64,000 nucleotides of DNA from Xanthomonas campestris pv. badrii (GCF_012848175.1 NZ_CP051651.1:3979501-4043500), one strand, 5' to 3'; shown: positions 36,636-44,368, counted from the first letter of the stretch. Translations and numbers: made by a program. Notes: generated by a model not told the origin, from the sequence alone.

Positions 36636-37682
36636 TCAGGCCACGACGCGCCAGGGTCGGCTATCGGTACGCTGCAAGGCCTGCTCAACCAGCTCCCAGC
36701 CGGCTCCGGGTCGGTGCGCGCCCTCGCTCAGCACCTGGCGGAAGGCCCGCCCGCCGGGCTGGCCGTGGAATAGCCCCAGCACGTGCCGGGTGATGTGCTT
36801 CAACGCCAGGCCCTGTGCCAATTGCGAGTCCACATAGGGTTGCAGCGCGCGCAGCAGCGACTCACGCGACTGCGGCGGACGCCGGTTCAAGGCCGCATCC
36901 AGCTGATGCAGCACATACGGGTCGTGGTAGGCGGCGCGCCCGAGCATGACGCCGTCGGTCTGCTCCAGGTGCGCCAGGGCGGCGTCGACAGCCGCAATAC
37001 CGCCATTGAGTACCACCGGCAGCTCGGGGCGCTCGCGCTTGAGCCGATAGGCCCAGTCGTAGCGCAGCGGCGGAACCTCGCGGTTCTCCTTCGGCGACAG
37101 GCCCTTGAGCCAGGCATTGCGGGCGTGCACCACCACCATCGCCGCACCGGCGGCGACCACCTGGTCGACAAAGCTGGCGAACACCGCGTAGTCGTCATCG
37201 TCGTCCACGCCCAGCCGGCATTTGACCGTGATCGGCAGATCGGTGGCAGCGCACATGGCCGCGACGCAGTCGGCCACCAGTGCCGGCTCGCGCATGAGAC
37301 AGGCACCGAAGCGGCCGGCCTGCACCCGATCGGACGGGCAGCCGCAATTGAGGTTGATTTCGTCGTAGCCCCAGTCCTGGGCGATGGCGGCAGCCTGCGC
37401 CAGCAAAGCCGGCTCGCTGCCACCAAGCTGCAGCGCCAGCGGGTGCTCCACCGGATCGAAACCGATCAGCCGGGCGCGATCGCCATGGATCACCGCATTG
37501 GCATGCACCATTTCGGTATACAGGCGGGCCGACGGCGCCAGCAGGCGGTGGAACACCCGGCAGTGGCGGTCGGTCCAGTCCATCATCGGCGCCACCGACA
37601 GACGCAAGGACGCTTCATAGCGCGATTTTTCGCGCAAATCCAATGGCTTGCCGATGTTTTCGTGTTTCTCAGTTGCGCCCAT
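36636..37682 (-). CDS. dusA: tRNA-dihydrouridine synthase A, 5' end supplied by integrated element
   Basis: A 348-residue FMN-dependent enzyme reducing uridine to dihydrouridine in tRNA D-loops. Motifs include VAPMMDWTDRH (FMN pocket), NLNCGCPSDRVQ with the catalytic Cys, ITVKCRLGVDD, and GGIAAVDAAL. The first 27 residues (MGATEKHENIGKPLDLREKSRYEASLR) and promoter lie inside the integrated element, because the insertion core falls in the PMMDWT codons. The native start survives as a stub at 50301-50381. The enzyme looks intact, but its expression signals are now those of the element. Confidence 0.93.
   Translation of the reverse strand: MGATEKHENIGKPLDLREKSRYEASLRLSVAPMMDWTDRHCRVFHRLLAPSARLYTEMVHANAVIHGDRARLIGFDPVEHPLALQLGGSEPALLAQAAAIAQDWGYDEINLNCGCPSDRVQAGRFGACLMREPALVADCVAAMCAATDLPITVKCRLGVDDDDDYAVFASFVDQVVAAGAAMVVVHARNAWLKGLSPKENREVPPLRYDWAYRLKRERPELPVVLNGGIAAVDAALAHLEQTDGVMLGRAAYHDPYVLHQLDAALNRRPPQSRESLLRALQPYVDSQLAQGLALKHITRHVLGLFHGQPGGRAFRQVLSEGAHRPGAGWELVEQALQRTDSRPWRVVA
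37571..37589. repeat. Left attachment core (attL) in dusA
   Basis: CGGTCCAGTCCATCATCGG, the codons for PMMDWT of dusA on the minus strand. It is identical to 50312-50330. Similarity continues on the element-proximal side for about 24 bp with a few mismatches. Confidence 0.92.
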
Positions 37683-37760
37683 GATCGGTCAATTTCGGTA
37701 GTTTTCGGGGCGAATGTGTAACGCGTAGTGCAACATTCGGCCCGTTGTTACACTCCGGGC

Positions 37761-38858
37761 ATGGGCTCAATCCTCACCCGCCGCCGGAAGAACGGATCAA
37801 TAGGTTACACGGCCATCATTCGCGTCAAGCGCGATGGCAAGACCGTCGTTTCAGAGTCCGCCACCTTCGACCGACGCCAGCTGGCCAACGAATGGATGCG
37901 CCGCCGGGAAGCCGAGCTGGATCAGCAGCGCGCCCGCGGAGAACCCCTTGGCAAAGGCTCAACCTTGGCCGAGCTGCTGGACTGGTACGGCAAGGACATC
38001 AAGGAGCTGACGCCCTGGGGCCGAACCAAGGAAGCCGACCTCAAGCGGTTGGCCAGCTACGACATCGCCAAGAAGAACGTCCTGCGCCTGACCACCGCTG
38101 ACTACATCGGCCATGTCGAGGCGCGCCGCAGGAATGGTGCCGGCCCCGCGACCGCCAACAACGACCTGATCTGGCTTCGCCAGGTGCTGCGGTCCGCACG
38201 CGCATCGCTGTCAGTGCCCATCGATCTGCAGCTACTGGAAGACGCCTCGCACGAGCTCCGGCAGCGTCGGGTGACAGGCAAGCCCAAGGAGCGCCAGCGC
38301 CGGGTAACGGCTGCCGAAGAGAAAGCCCTGCTCGACCACTTCGCCGTCCGGGACGTACGTGCCGAGATCCCGATGGCAGACATCGTCCGATTTGCCCTGC
38401 TCTCCGCCCGACGACAGGAGGAGATCACCCGTCTGAAATGGGCCGACCTCGATCGCGACAAGGGCATCGCCTGGCTGGACGACGTGAAGCACCCACGCAA
38501 GAAGGTCGGCAACCGCCGCGCCTTTCGCTTGCTGTCCGAGGCCTGGGAGATCATCGACCGACAGCCCAAGGTCATGGCGGAGGGCCCGGATGGGAAGCAG
38601 ATTCCTGACCCGCGCGTCTTCCCCTACAACCCCAAGTCGATCGGCGCCAATTTCACCCGCGCCTGCAAGCTACGCGGCCTGCAGGATCTGCATTTCCACG
38701 ACCTCCGCCACGAGGCCACCTCACGCCTGTTTGAGCGCGGCTACGACATCCCGGAAGTCGCCCAGTTCACCCTGCACGAGTCCTGGACGACCTTGAAGCG
38801 GTACACCCACCTCCGGCCGGAACAGGTCGAAGAACGCCCGGCAAAGGGCGCCTCCTGA
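37761..38858 (+). CDS. Tyrosine-recombinase integrase
   Basis: A 365-residue phage-type integrase. An N-terminal arm-binding domain (LTRRRKNGSIGYTAIIRVKRDGKTV), a core-binding SAM-like domain (about 65-160) and a catalytic domain are present. Catalytic residues include Arg in ALLSARRQEEITRLKW (R217/218), the HxxR box HFHDLRHEATSRL (H313, R316), a later His339, and nucleophile Tyr348 in LKRYTHLRP. It is divergent from dusA, 172 bp from the attL core, as expected for a site-specific integrase of a dusA element. An in-frame GTG at 37728 is an alternative start. Confidence 0.94.
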   Translation: MGSILTRRRKNGSIGYTAIIRVKRDGKTVVSESATFDRRQLANEWMRRREAELDQQRARGEPLGKGSTLAELLDWYGKDIKELTPWGRTKEADLKRLASYDIAKKNVLRLTTADYIGHVEARRRNGAGPATANNDLIWLRQVLRSARASLSVPIDLQLLEDASHELRQRRVTGKPKERQRRVTAAEEKALLDHFAVRDVRAEIPMADIVRFALLSARRQEEITRLKWADLDRDKGIAWLDDVKHPRKKVGNRRAFRLLSEAWEIIDRQPKVMAEGPDGKQIPDPRVFPYNPKSIGANFTRACKLRGLQDLHFHDLRHEATSRLFERGYDIPEVAQFTLHESWTTLKRYTHLRPEQVEERPAKGAS

Positions 38859-38871
38859 CTCACTTGCAATT

Positions 38872-38889
38872 TATATCAATACGGATATA
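38872..38889. promoter_or_regulatory. AT-rich inverted repeat before the toxin-antitoxin genes
   Basis: TATATC-AATACG-GATATA forms 6-bp arms separated by 6 bp, ending 3 bp before the toxin ATG. Its AT-rich base composition and place suit a promoter/operator bound by the antitoxin (conditional cooperativity), though there is no direct proof. Confidence 0.5.
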
Positions 38890-38892
38890 TTA

Positions 38893-39219
38893 ATGCCCAC
38901 CAAGCCAATCGAGTTCCTGGGTGACTCCCTGCGCAGCTTGCGGGAGTTCCCGGATGATGCGAAGCGGGATGCCGGATACCAGTTGGATCGCGTGCAGCAC
39001 GGATTGCAGCCGGACGACTTCAAGCCCATGCCCACGATCGGCAAGGGCGTCGAGGAGATCCGGGTACGCGACGACACCGGCGCCTACCGCGTCATCTACA
39101 CGGCTCGATTGGCCGATGTGATCTACGTATTCCACGCCTTCCAGAAGAAGACGCAGGCCACATCGAAACGCGACATCGACCTGGCGAAGCAACGCTTCGC
39201 TCTGCTGAGCAGGAAGTGA
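38893..39219 (+). CDS. RelE/HigB-like toxin (phage Gp49-like family)
   Basis: A 108-residue protein of the RelE/HigB superfamily, Gp49-like branch: FLGDSLRSLREFPDDAKRDAGYQLDRVQHGLQPDDFKPMPTIGKGVEEIRVRDDTGAYRVIYTARLADVIYVFHAFQKKTQATSKRDIDLAKQR. The C-terminal FHAFQKKTQ is the family signature. Such toxins cleave mRNA at the ribosome. The antitoxin gene begins two bases after the stop. It probably stabilises the element after transfer. Confidence 0.9.
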   Translation: MPTKPIEFLGDSLRSLREFPDDAKRDAGYQLDRVQHGLQPDDFKPMPTIGKGVEEIRVRDDTGAYRVIYTARLADVIYVFHAFQKKTQATSKRDIDLAKQRFALLSRK

Positions 39220-39221
39220 TC

Positions 39222-39509
39222 ATGAGCAAGACCAAGACCGAACGATTCGCCAGCGTCTGGGACGCGCTTGCCGACACGGCCGAGGAAGCCGCCAACCTCA
39301 AGGTGCGCGCCGAACTGATGCGGAAGATCGCATCGTTGATCCACGAGAGCGGCTGGACACAGGCGGCGGCGGCAGAACGCTGCGGCATCACCCAGCCACG
39401 CATGAACGACCTGCTTCGGGGTCGCATCTCGCGCTTCTCGCTCGATGCACTGGTCAACGTGGCATCCGCGCTTGGCCAGCAGGTACACGTCGAACTGCAG
39501 GCCGCATAG
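39222..39509 (+). CDS. HigA-like XRE antitoxin
   Basis: A 95-residue antitoxin with an XRE helix-turn-helix (GWTQAAAAERCGITQPRMNDLLRGRISRFSLDALVNVASALG). The long N-terminal helix (VWDALADTAEEAANLKVRAELMRKIASLIHES) likely contacts the toxin encoded two bases upstream. The order toxin-then-antitoxin fits the HigBA type. The HTH would autorepress the operon through the inverted repeat at 38872-38889. Confidence 0.92.
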   Translation: MSKTKTERFASVWDALADTAEEAANLKVRAELMRKIASLIHESGWTQAAAAERCGITQPRMNDLLRGRISRFSLDALVNVASALGQQVHVELQAA

Positions 39510-39536
39510 AGGCATTCCCTGCGACCGGAGCCAGAC

Positions 39537-39890
39537 ATGCCCGACTACAGCTTCCATATCGATCCAATCAAAGCACAAAGCGCCCTCGATCCAGATTTGG
39601 CCGTCATGCTTGAAGGCGCGCCAGGCTGGTCCGAAAACGATTGGAAGGACGTGCCCCTGCCCATCATCGGATGGCGCCTCACGCTGATGCACTGCGGGCA
39701 GACCGTCGAACATCAAGACTTCGCAGGCGGGGACGATGGCTTCCGAGATGCACAGGCCGCAGGAAAGGCATGGCTGGCCAACCATGGCGCAGACGGCATT
39801 TCGCGATGGGTGGTAGGTGTCGGAGAGGCCATGCGGCGGATGAGCTACGACCCGGCTTTCCGTTACCAGATCAGCAAGCGCGGCTTCTGA
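39537..39890 (+). CDS. Unknown soluble protein of the element
   Basis: A 117-residue acidic, soluble protein without a recognised domain (MPDYSFHIDPIKAQ...NDWKDVPLPIIGWRLTLMHCGQTVEHQDFAGG...). GGAG sits eight bases before the ATG. It follows the antitoxin by 27 bp and is separated by one base from the next gene, so all four genes may share a transcript. No function is proposed. Confidence 0.65.
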   Translation: MPDYSFHIDPIKAQSALDPDLAVMLEGAPGWSENDWKDVPLPIIGWRLTLMHCGQTVEHQDFAGGDDGFRDAQAAGKAWLANHGADGISRWVVGVGEAMRRMSYDPAFRYQISKRGF

Positions 39891-39891
39891 C

Positions 39892-40344
39892 ATGACCGAT
39901 CGACCACTCCGCCTGGGGCCAGATCCCAATCGCACCTATCTGGAGAGACAGAACGCCATGTACCCGGACCGATACGGCCAGCCGGGCGCAACGGGAAACG
40001 AAAGCGCGAGTGACCCTCGCTGGTCCAACAGTGAAGACCCCAACCACTACGGCCCAGGATTTGTTCGATCACCGGGCAACGAGCTACTGGATGCAACAAC
40101 GGACCTGATCGTCCTTGCCCTTGCAGCAGTACTCGGCTTTGTCATCACTGTCACAGCCTATCGACTGACGCATCCAGAGAACCTGACCGCTGCGTGGTTG
40201 CTCGGCTATGTCGCTACGTTCGTGGCATCCACCTTCGTAAGCGCCATCGTGCTGCACGCAGTGCGGCGCATCATATGGGCACTGATCCTGACGGCCATTG
40301 CATTCGGCATTGGGAGCGCCGCTTGGCGGCTGTGGCTTGCCTGA
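39892..40344 (+). CDS. Unknown membrane protein of the element
   Basis: A 150-residue protein with a hydrophilic, Asn/Pro-rich N-terminal half (residues 1-66) and three predicted helices in the C-terminal half (about 68-90, 99-120 and 126-148). It begins one base after the preceding stop. No family recognised. An entry-exclusion or envelope role would fit a conjugative element, but nothing in the sequence proves it. Confidence 0.6.
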   Translation: MTDRPLRLGPDPNRTYLERQNAMYPDRYGQPGATGNESASDPRWSNSEDPNHYGPGFVRSPGNELLDATTDLIVLALAAVLGFVITVTAYRLTHPENLTAAWLLGYVATFVASTFVSAIVLHAVRRIIWALILTAIAFGIGSAAWRLWLA

Positions 40345-40436
40345 CGAATCGCTGATCCATGTCGCTCCGCGACTGGCGTGCCGTCCTGGCACTTGGCCGC
40401 CGTCCGGGCGGCCTGCTCGCCGCGTCCTGCGGCTCG

Positions 40437-40456
40437 CCGGATTCTTGCGAATCCGG
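40437..40456. terminator. Hairpin downstream of the small-gene operon
   Basis: CCGGATTC-TTGC-GAATCCGG forms an 8-bp perfect stem about 90 bp after the membrane-protein stop. A short T-rich stretch follows weakly, so rho-independent termination is only plausible. Confidence 0.45.
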
Positions 40457-40549
40457 TTCCGTCAGCATGAGTAAAATTCGCTGGCGAACATTCCCACTAT
40501 CGAGACGGGATTGTTAACAAGAACGCCTATGGATCCATCGAACAATCGA

Positions 40550-40837
40550 CTATCCCCGGCGAGTGCAATACGTCGCTAGCTGGAGATGCTCGGCGACGAT
40601 TGCAAAGTCGATGCTCTCGAACTCGACCCGTGCACGTTCGGCTGCCGACTGCTCGACTCGCAACGACGCTTCTCTCAGTCTCTTGATCTCGGAGAGGTTA
40701 GCGTCGATGGCTCGAGTGGTGCGCCGCATCCTTTCCAATAGCCCTTTGAACCTGCGGTGCCTGCGTGCACAGAGCATCCCGACGGCAACGATGGGGACAA
40801 CATAAAGCGCCCATGCAAACTTCGACGTTCGATTCAT
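40550..40837 (-). CDS. Small membrane protein with coiled coil
   Basis: A 95-residue protein with one N-terminal transmembrane helix (FAWALYVVPIVAVGMLCA, about residues 7-24) and a charged amphipathic region (RRFKGLLERMRRTTRAIDANLSEIKRLREASLRVEQSAAERARVEFES) with heptad character. AGAGGGG precedes the ATG at 40837. It follows the repressor gene by 25 bp on the same strand and is probably co-transcribed. The layout recalls small phage spanin- or exclusion-like proteins, but no homology is claimed. Confidence 0.6.
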   Translation of the reverse strand: MNRTSKFAWALYVVPIVAVGMLCARRHRRFKGLLERMRRTTRAIDANLSEIKRLREASLRVEQSAAERARVEFESIDFAIVAEHLQLATYCTRRG

Positions 40838-40862
40838 CTCGCCCCTCTGAGCTTTCAGCGGA

Positions 40863-41243
40863 TTACCCCTTACGGGGCAGAGCTTTGTCCAGTAGCTCAA
40901 AGGTCCGATCCAGATAGCGCTCGTGCCATCCGAGTTCTTCCGGATTGACTTGAACATAGCTCCGTTTTGTGCCCGTGACCATCCACTCCAGAAGTTCAGG
41001 CCTGGCCTTTGCGAGGGCGGCAACCATTTCTATGGTCGGCTGCTGAACCTGCAAATACACGTTCTTCCATCTACGAGCTTTTATTCCCGTATAGCGCTCA
41101 AGCCACGAATACTTGGATCGGCCTCCTACCAGGTCATCGATCACCCAGATCACCCGCTCTCGATAGGTCAGCCCCTTCGGAGCAACTAGATCTTGAGGCC
41201 GTACACCTTCGCCAAGGACGCCGTTTTCGTCTTTTGTCTCCAT
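40863..41243 (-). CDS. Phage-type HTH regulator, probable repressor of the element
   Basis: A 126-residue protein with a central helix-turn-helix (RSKYSWLERYTGIKARRWKNVYLQVQQPTIEMVAALAKARPELLEWMVTG), typical of small phage/ICE regulators that combine an XRE-like HTH with a short C-terminal dimerisation tail. It is divergent from the HTH and replication-like genes, with two inverted repeats in the 122-bp space between them. It most likely represses both directions. The DNA target is inferred. Confidence 0.7.
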   Translation of the reverse strand: METKDENGVLGEGVRPQDLVAPKGLTYRERVIWVIDDLVGGRSKYSWLERYTGIKARRWKNVYLQVQQPTIEMVAALAKARPELLEWMVTGTKRSYVQVNPEELGWHERYLDRTFELLDKALPRKG

Positions 41244-41270
41244 TCCGTGCCTCTGATGCCATCGGCGTAG

Positions 41271-41287
41271 TGTCCATAGTATGGACA
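41271..41287. promoter_or_regulatory. Operator-like inverted repeat 1
   Basis: TGTCCAT-AGT-ATGGACA, a 7-bp perfect inverted repeat with 3-bp spacer in the divergent control region. It shares the core CCAT-NNN-ATGG with a second repeat centred 45 bp away. Confidence 0.65.
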
Positions 41288-41314
41288 GTTATCGGACTAT
41301 TTGATAGACCTTAT

Positions 41315-41333
41315 CGCACCATGTTATGGTGCG
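41315..41333. promoter_or_regulatory. Operator-like inverted repeat 2
   Basis: CGCACCAT-GTT-ATGGTGCG, an 8-bp perfect inverted repeat with the same 3-bp spacer and CCAT/ATGG core as the site at 41271-41287. It lies 33 bp before the start codon of the HTH gene at 41366. Confidence 0.65.
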
Positions 41334-41365
41334 TTTCGGTCATTTTGAATGAATCACGTCCGCCG

Positions 41366-41593
41366 ATGACACCGACCGAGTCTCTGATAGCGCAACAGTA
41401 CGGAGCGCCGCTGATTCCCTTGGACGCCGTTGCATCGATCCTCGGCAGGAGCCCGAACGCACTCCGTGTTCTGATGAATCAAGGCCGCGGTGATCAGATC
41501 TTGGCCAGCAAGCTACGAGCTTGTCGCGCTCAGCTCGGGCGCCGGGTGATGTTCCGCGTCACCGACATTGCCCGCCTGATCGACGAGGCCTAA
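41366..41593 (+). CDS. Small HTH protein, PrtN/AlpA-like
   Basis: A 75-residue protein: IAQQYGAPLIPLDAVASILGRSPNALRVLMNQGRGDQILASKLRACRAQLGRRVMFRVTDIARLIDEA. The pattern 'QYG...IPL..VA..LG' followed by a helix-turn-helix and a 'V.DIA..I' end resembles pyocin-activator PrtN and AlpA-type regulators. It is the first gene after the twin operators and may activate excision or transfer genes. Its stop is 8 bp before the next start. Confidence 0.6.
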   Translation: MTPTESLIAQQYGAPLIPLDAVASILGRSPNALRVLMNQGRGDQILASKLRACRAQLGRRVMFRVTDIARLIDEA

Positions 41594-41601
41594 GACGCAC
41601 G

Positions 41602-42393
41602 ATGAGCATCCGCCTCATGACCTTGGCGTGGGAACTGAAGATCCCGGCAACGCCGAAGATCGTGCTTCTGGCGCTCTGCGATTGGGCGAACGATGAAGGC
41701 ATCTGCTTTCCGAGCGTCGCTCGTGTCGCCTCTCGAGCATCATTGTCTCCGCGCCAATGCAAGCGCGTGCTGCACCAACTAGCCGATGATCGGTGGATGG
41801 AGGTGGTCGGGAACCTAACCGGCGGCGCTTCCTCCAGGCGATACCAGATCAATGTCGAAGCCCTACGGACCGGTGACACCAGCGTCACCCGTGTCAAAAC
41901 GTCACCGGTGGCAAAGGCGTCACCCCAGGGGATGACATCAGCGCCCCCCACCGGTGACGCTGATGTCACCCGAACCACCAGAGAACCATCACTTGAACCA
42001 CCACTACCACCCACCCAGACTGACGAAGCCCTCGTAGTTCCCCAACAACTCTCGGAACGCGAGCGGGTTGTGGTTGTGGGTCTGCTTGATGGGCTGGACG
42101 TCAAAACCTGTCAGTCGCTGCTCGACGAGCTGGCAGGCCAGCTGGCCGCGAGCAAGATCAGAACCACCCCCTCCAACTTCATGCGGGTCCTGGTCGAACG
42201 CGCACGCGCCGGACGATTCACCCCTGCCTACGGACCAGCCATCGCTGCACGCCGAGATCGTGAAGAGGCAGAGCGTCAAGCCAGGATCAAGGAGCGCCAA
42301 GCAAGGCCAGCCCCGCCAGCCCCTGGACTCGTGCAAGCCAGGCTGAGCGAGATCACGGCACTGCTCAGCAGGCAGAGGGATACGCCGTGCTAG
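41602..42393 (+). CDS. HTH-domain protein, replication-initiator-like
   Basis: A 263-residue protein with an N-terminal winged helix (about residues 10-70: TPKIVLLALCDWANDEGICFPSVARVASRASLSPRQCKRVLHQLADDRWMEVV), common in phage O-type and plasmid replication proteins. A Ser/Thr/Pro-rich linker (about 85-145) leads to a C-terminal helical region (ERARAGRFTPAYGPAIAARRDREEAERQARIKERQARP). It precedes the putative oriT and mobilization genes. It may initiate element replication or prime transfer; not proven. Confidence 0.65.
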   Translation: MSIRLMTLAWELKIPATPKIVLLALCDWANDEGICFPSVARVASRASLSPRQCKRVLHQLADDRWMEVVGNLTGGASSRRYQINVEALRTGDTSVTRVKTSPVAKASPQGMTSAPPTGDADVTRTTREPSLEPPLPPTQTDEALVVPQQLSERERVVVVGLLDGLDVKTCQSLLDELAGQLAASKIRTTPSNFMRVLVERARAGRFTPAYGPAIAARRDREEAERQARIKERQARPAPPAPGLVQARLSEITALLSRQRDTPC

Positions 42394-42410
42394 TCGTTCT
42401 CATCACTGCC

Positions 42411-42515
42411 GAAGTCCAGCATGCTGGACTTTTCAAGCCATGTTTGTGGGGAGTGCAGGATAGCCTTGGCGGTGCCAAGGCCCGGGATTTCTCCCGAATG
42501 TCCCACTCCCCACAC
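42411..42515. other. Putative origin of transfer (oriT), palindrome-dense
   Basis: The 148-bp gap before mobC contains four nested dyads: a 20-bp perfect palindrome AAGTCCAGCATGCTGGACTT (42412-42431); an 11-bp inverted repeat TGTGGGGAGTG/CACTCCCCACA (42445-42455 and 42504-42514); a GCCTTGGC-GGT-GCCAAGGC hairpin (42463-42481); and a CGGGA/TCCCG hairpin (42483-42496). oriT sites of MOBP systems usually sit directly upstream of mobC and contain such repeats, so this is the best oriT candidate. The nic site is not identified. Confidence 0.7.
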
Positions 42516-42541
42516 GTCCAGCACCTGCACGGAGGCATGCC

Positions 42542-43072
42542 ATGCCGCGTGTAGAGGCCAGCCTGGACCGCGCCACCAAGGACGCGTTTCATAATCTGGC
42601 GAGGCAGTCGGGCACGACCGAGGCGGCCCTCCTCCGGCGGGTTATCGCTGCCGTCGTGAAATCGAACCCGGTCACGCGCTCCGGCCAGGAGGTGGATGCC
42701 GACCGCTCGATGCGGCTCACGGTGCGGGTTACACCGGACATCTTCGAAGCAGTCACCAGGACGGCACACGATGCGGGAATGAGCCGACCAGGCGTCGTCC
42801 TCGGCACACTGCGGGCACGATTCCTCCAGGCACCAACGCTGCTCCCAGTGGAGGCGGAGGCCGTCGGACGCGCGGCCTACCAGCTCTCCATGGTCGGCAC
42901 GAATCTCAACCAGCTCACCCGACTCGTCCACCAAGGAAGACTGGAAGCGCTAGCCGAGCGTGACCCGGTGCTCGCATCGGCCACATCAGCGGTCATCGCC
43001 TTGCGCGAAAGCATCCATGCGCTGATGGAAACGGCTACCACCCGCTGGGTCCCCGGGGAGAGCGGGAAGTGA
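42542..43072 (+). CDS. mobC: MobC-like relaxosome accessory protein
   Basis: A 176-residue protein. The N-terminus is ribbon-helix-helix-like (VEASLDRATKDAFHNLARQSGTTEAALLRRVIAAVV), and the C-terminal part carries the MobC hallmark (AYQLSMVGTNLNQLTRLVHQGR). MobC assists relaxases in melting oriT. The GTGA overlap with the relaxase start (43069-43072) implies coupled translation. The palindromes immediately upstream are its probable binding sites. Confidence 0.9.
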   Translation: MPRVEASLDRATKDAFHNLARQSGTTEAALLRRVIAAVVKSNPVTRSGQEVDADRSMRLTVRVTPDIFEAVTRTAHDAGMSRPGVVLGTLRARFLQAPTLLPVEAEAVGRAAYQLSMVGTNLNQLTRLVHQGRLEALAERDPVLASATSAVIALRESIHALMETATTRWVPGESGK

Positions 43073-44064
43073 GCCAGTCAATCGAAGTCTTGGACCGCCT
43101 CCTCCGCGGCCCCGTCCGGTGGCGGAAGGCACCTTCCGATCAGGGCACCAAACGGCGACGCCCCTCACTAGCCGAAGATCTACAAACCGTCGCCCGCGTG
43201 ACCGCAAGGACGCCGGAGGTAATGGTGCGGATATCAGGCAAGGCCAAGGGCGCGAAGCACGTCGAAGAGCACCTGCGCTACATCACCCGTGACGGTGAGC
43301 TGTCCGCCGAGGACGAAAGCGGCCGACTTGTTACCGGCCGGCGGATGGTGAAGGAAACCGCAGCTGCCTGGATGGAAGGCAGCACACTCAACCGGCGCAA
43401 CAACAGCCGGGACACGGTCAACGTCATCCTGTCGATGCCGCCCGGCACGGACAGGGAGAAGCTCCTGGCCGCCGCGCGCCAGTTCGGCAGGGAGACATTC
43501 GGTTCCGACCACTCTTATCTGCTCGTCCGCCACGACGACACCGACCATCCGCATTGCCACCTGACCGTACGCTCCCTCGCCTTCTCAGGCCGTCGCCTGA
43601 ATCCAAAGCGCGATGACCTGCAGGCATGGCGCGTCGCCTTCGCGGCGGCCTGCCGCACCCACGGCATTGCCGCCGAGGCCACGCCCAGACGCGCTCGGGG
43701 TGCAGTGCGTAAAAGCAAGAGGCAGGCCGTGTTCCACGCCGACAACGCGAAGCGATCGACGGTGCAGAAGGCGAAGGTGCAGGAAGCTCTGATGGCCGTC
43801 ATGCGCCCATCGGTTGCGCCGCTCGAACTAGACAGGGCGGCGCTGGAGCAGAACGCCCTCGTGCGAGCCGACTGGAATCAGCTTGCCGAAGAACTTTCTC
43901 GAGCATCCGCTGGCAAAGGCCAAGCACTTGCACACCAGATCCGCCGGTTCCTCGCCGAAATGCCTGCGGCGGAGACCGAACGAATGCAGCTACAGAAGCA
44001 GTTGCGTCGCCATCTCCAACAACAGAAGGAGCAAGAAGATGCGAAACCCGAAAGGACGCTTTGA
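43069..44064 (+). CDS. MOBP-like relaxase/mobilization nuclease
   Basis: A 331-residue relaxase of the VirD2/MobA type. The N-terminal catalytic region includes VMVRISGKAKGAKHVEEHLRYITRDGE with a candidate Tyr71 nucleophile, a phage-like NVILSMPPGTDREK strand, and the three-His metal site in VRHDDTDHPHCHLTVRS (H155, H160, H162/164). The C-terminal region is highly charged and helical. It starts at GTG overlapping the mobC stop. It nicks oriT and pilots DNA during mobilization; no type IV coupling protein is found in the element. Confidence 0.9.
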   Translation: MSQSIEVLDRLLRGPVRWRKAPSDQGTKRRRPSLAEDLQTVARVTARTPEVMVRISGKAKGAKHVEEHLRYITRDGELSAEDESGRLVTGRRMVKETAAAWMEGSTLNRRNNSRDTVNVILSMPPGTDREKLLAAARQFGRETFGSDHSYLLVRHDDTDHPHCHLTVRSLAFSGRRLNPKRDDLQAWRVAFAAACRTHGIAAEATPRRARGAVRKSKRQAVFHADNAKRSTVQKAKVQEALMAVMRPSVAPLELDRAALEQNALVRADWNQLAEELSRASAGKGQALAHQIRRFLAEMPAAETERMQLQKQLRRHLQQQKEQEDAKPERTL

Positions 44065-44368
44065 AGACTTGGCCAGTCTCCAGACCGGCGAATCCGGCCG
44101 TGCAATGCGGATGTTCCTGATGGCCTACGAGTACGGGAGCACTACCGTCCCCCTAACCCGATGTGCCGAACTATTCGGCTACTCGCCTGATGAGGCAGCC
44201 AAGCGCGCCGCCCGTGCAGCATTACCTGTACCTGCGTTCCGATGCGGTAGCCAGAAATCCCCCTGGCTGGTCAACGTGGAAGACCTCGCCGACTACATAG
44301 AGAGCCAGCGACGCCAGGCACTCCAGGAGTGGCAGAAGGTCAACGGCATCACGCATCGCCTGTCCTGA
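44039..44368 (+). CDS. PrtN-like (pyocin activator) family protein
   Basis: A 109-residue protein of the pyocin-activator PrtN family: FLMAYEYGSTTVPLTRCAELFGYSPDEAAKRAARAALPVPAFRCGSQKSPWLVNVEDLADYIESQRRQALQEWQKVNG. The 'LPVPAFR.GSQKSPWLV.V.DLADYI' block is diagnostic. PrtN activates pyocin genes in Pseudomonas; in integrative elements such genes may regulate transfer. It overlaps the relaxase end by 26 bp and has AAGGAG upstream. Confidence 0.8.
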   Translation: MRNPKGRFEDLASLQTGESGRAMRMFLMAYEYGSTTVPLTRCAELFGYSPDEAAKRAARAALPVPAFRCGSQKSPWLVNVEDLADYIESQRRQALQEWQKVNGITHRLS

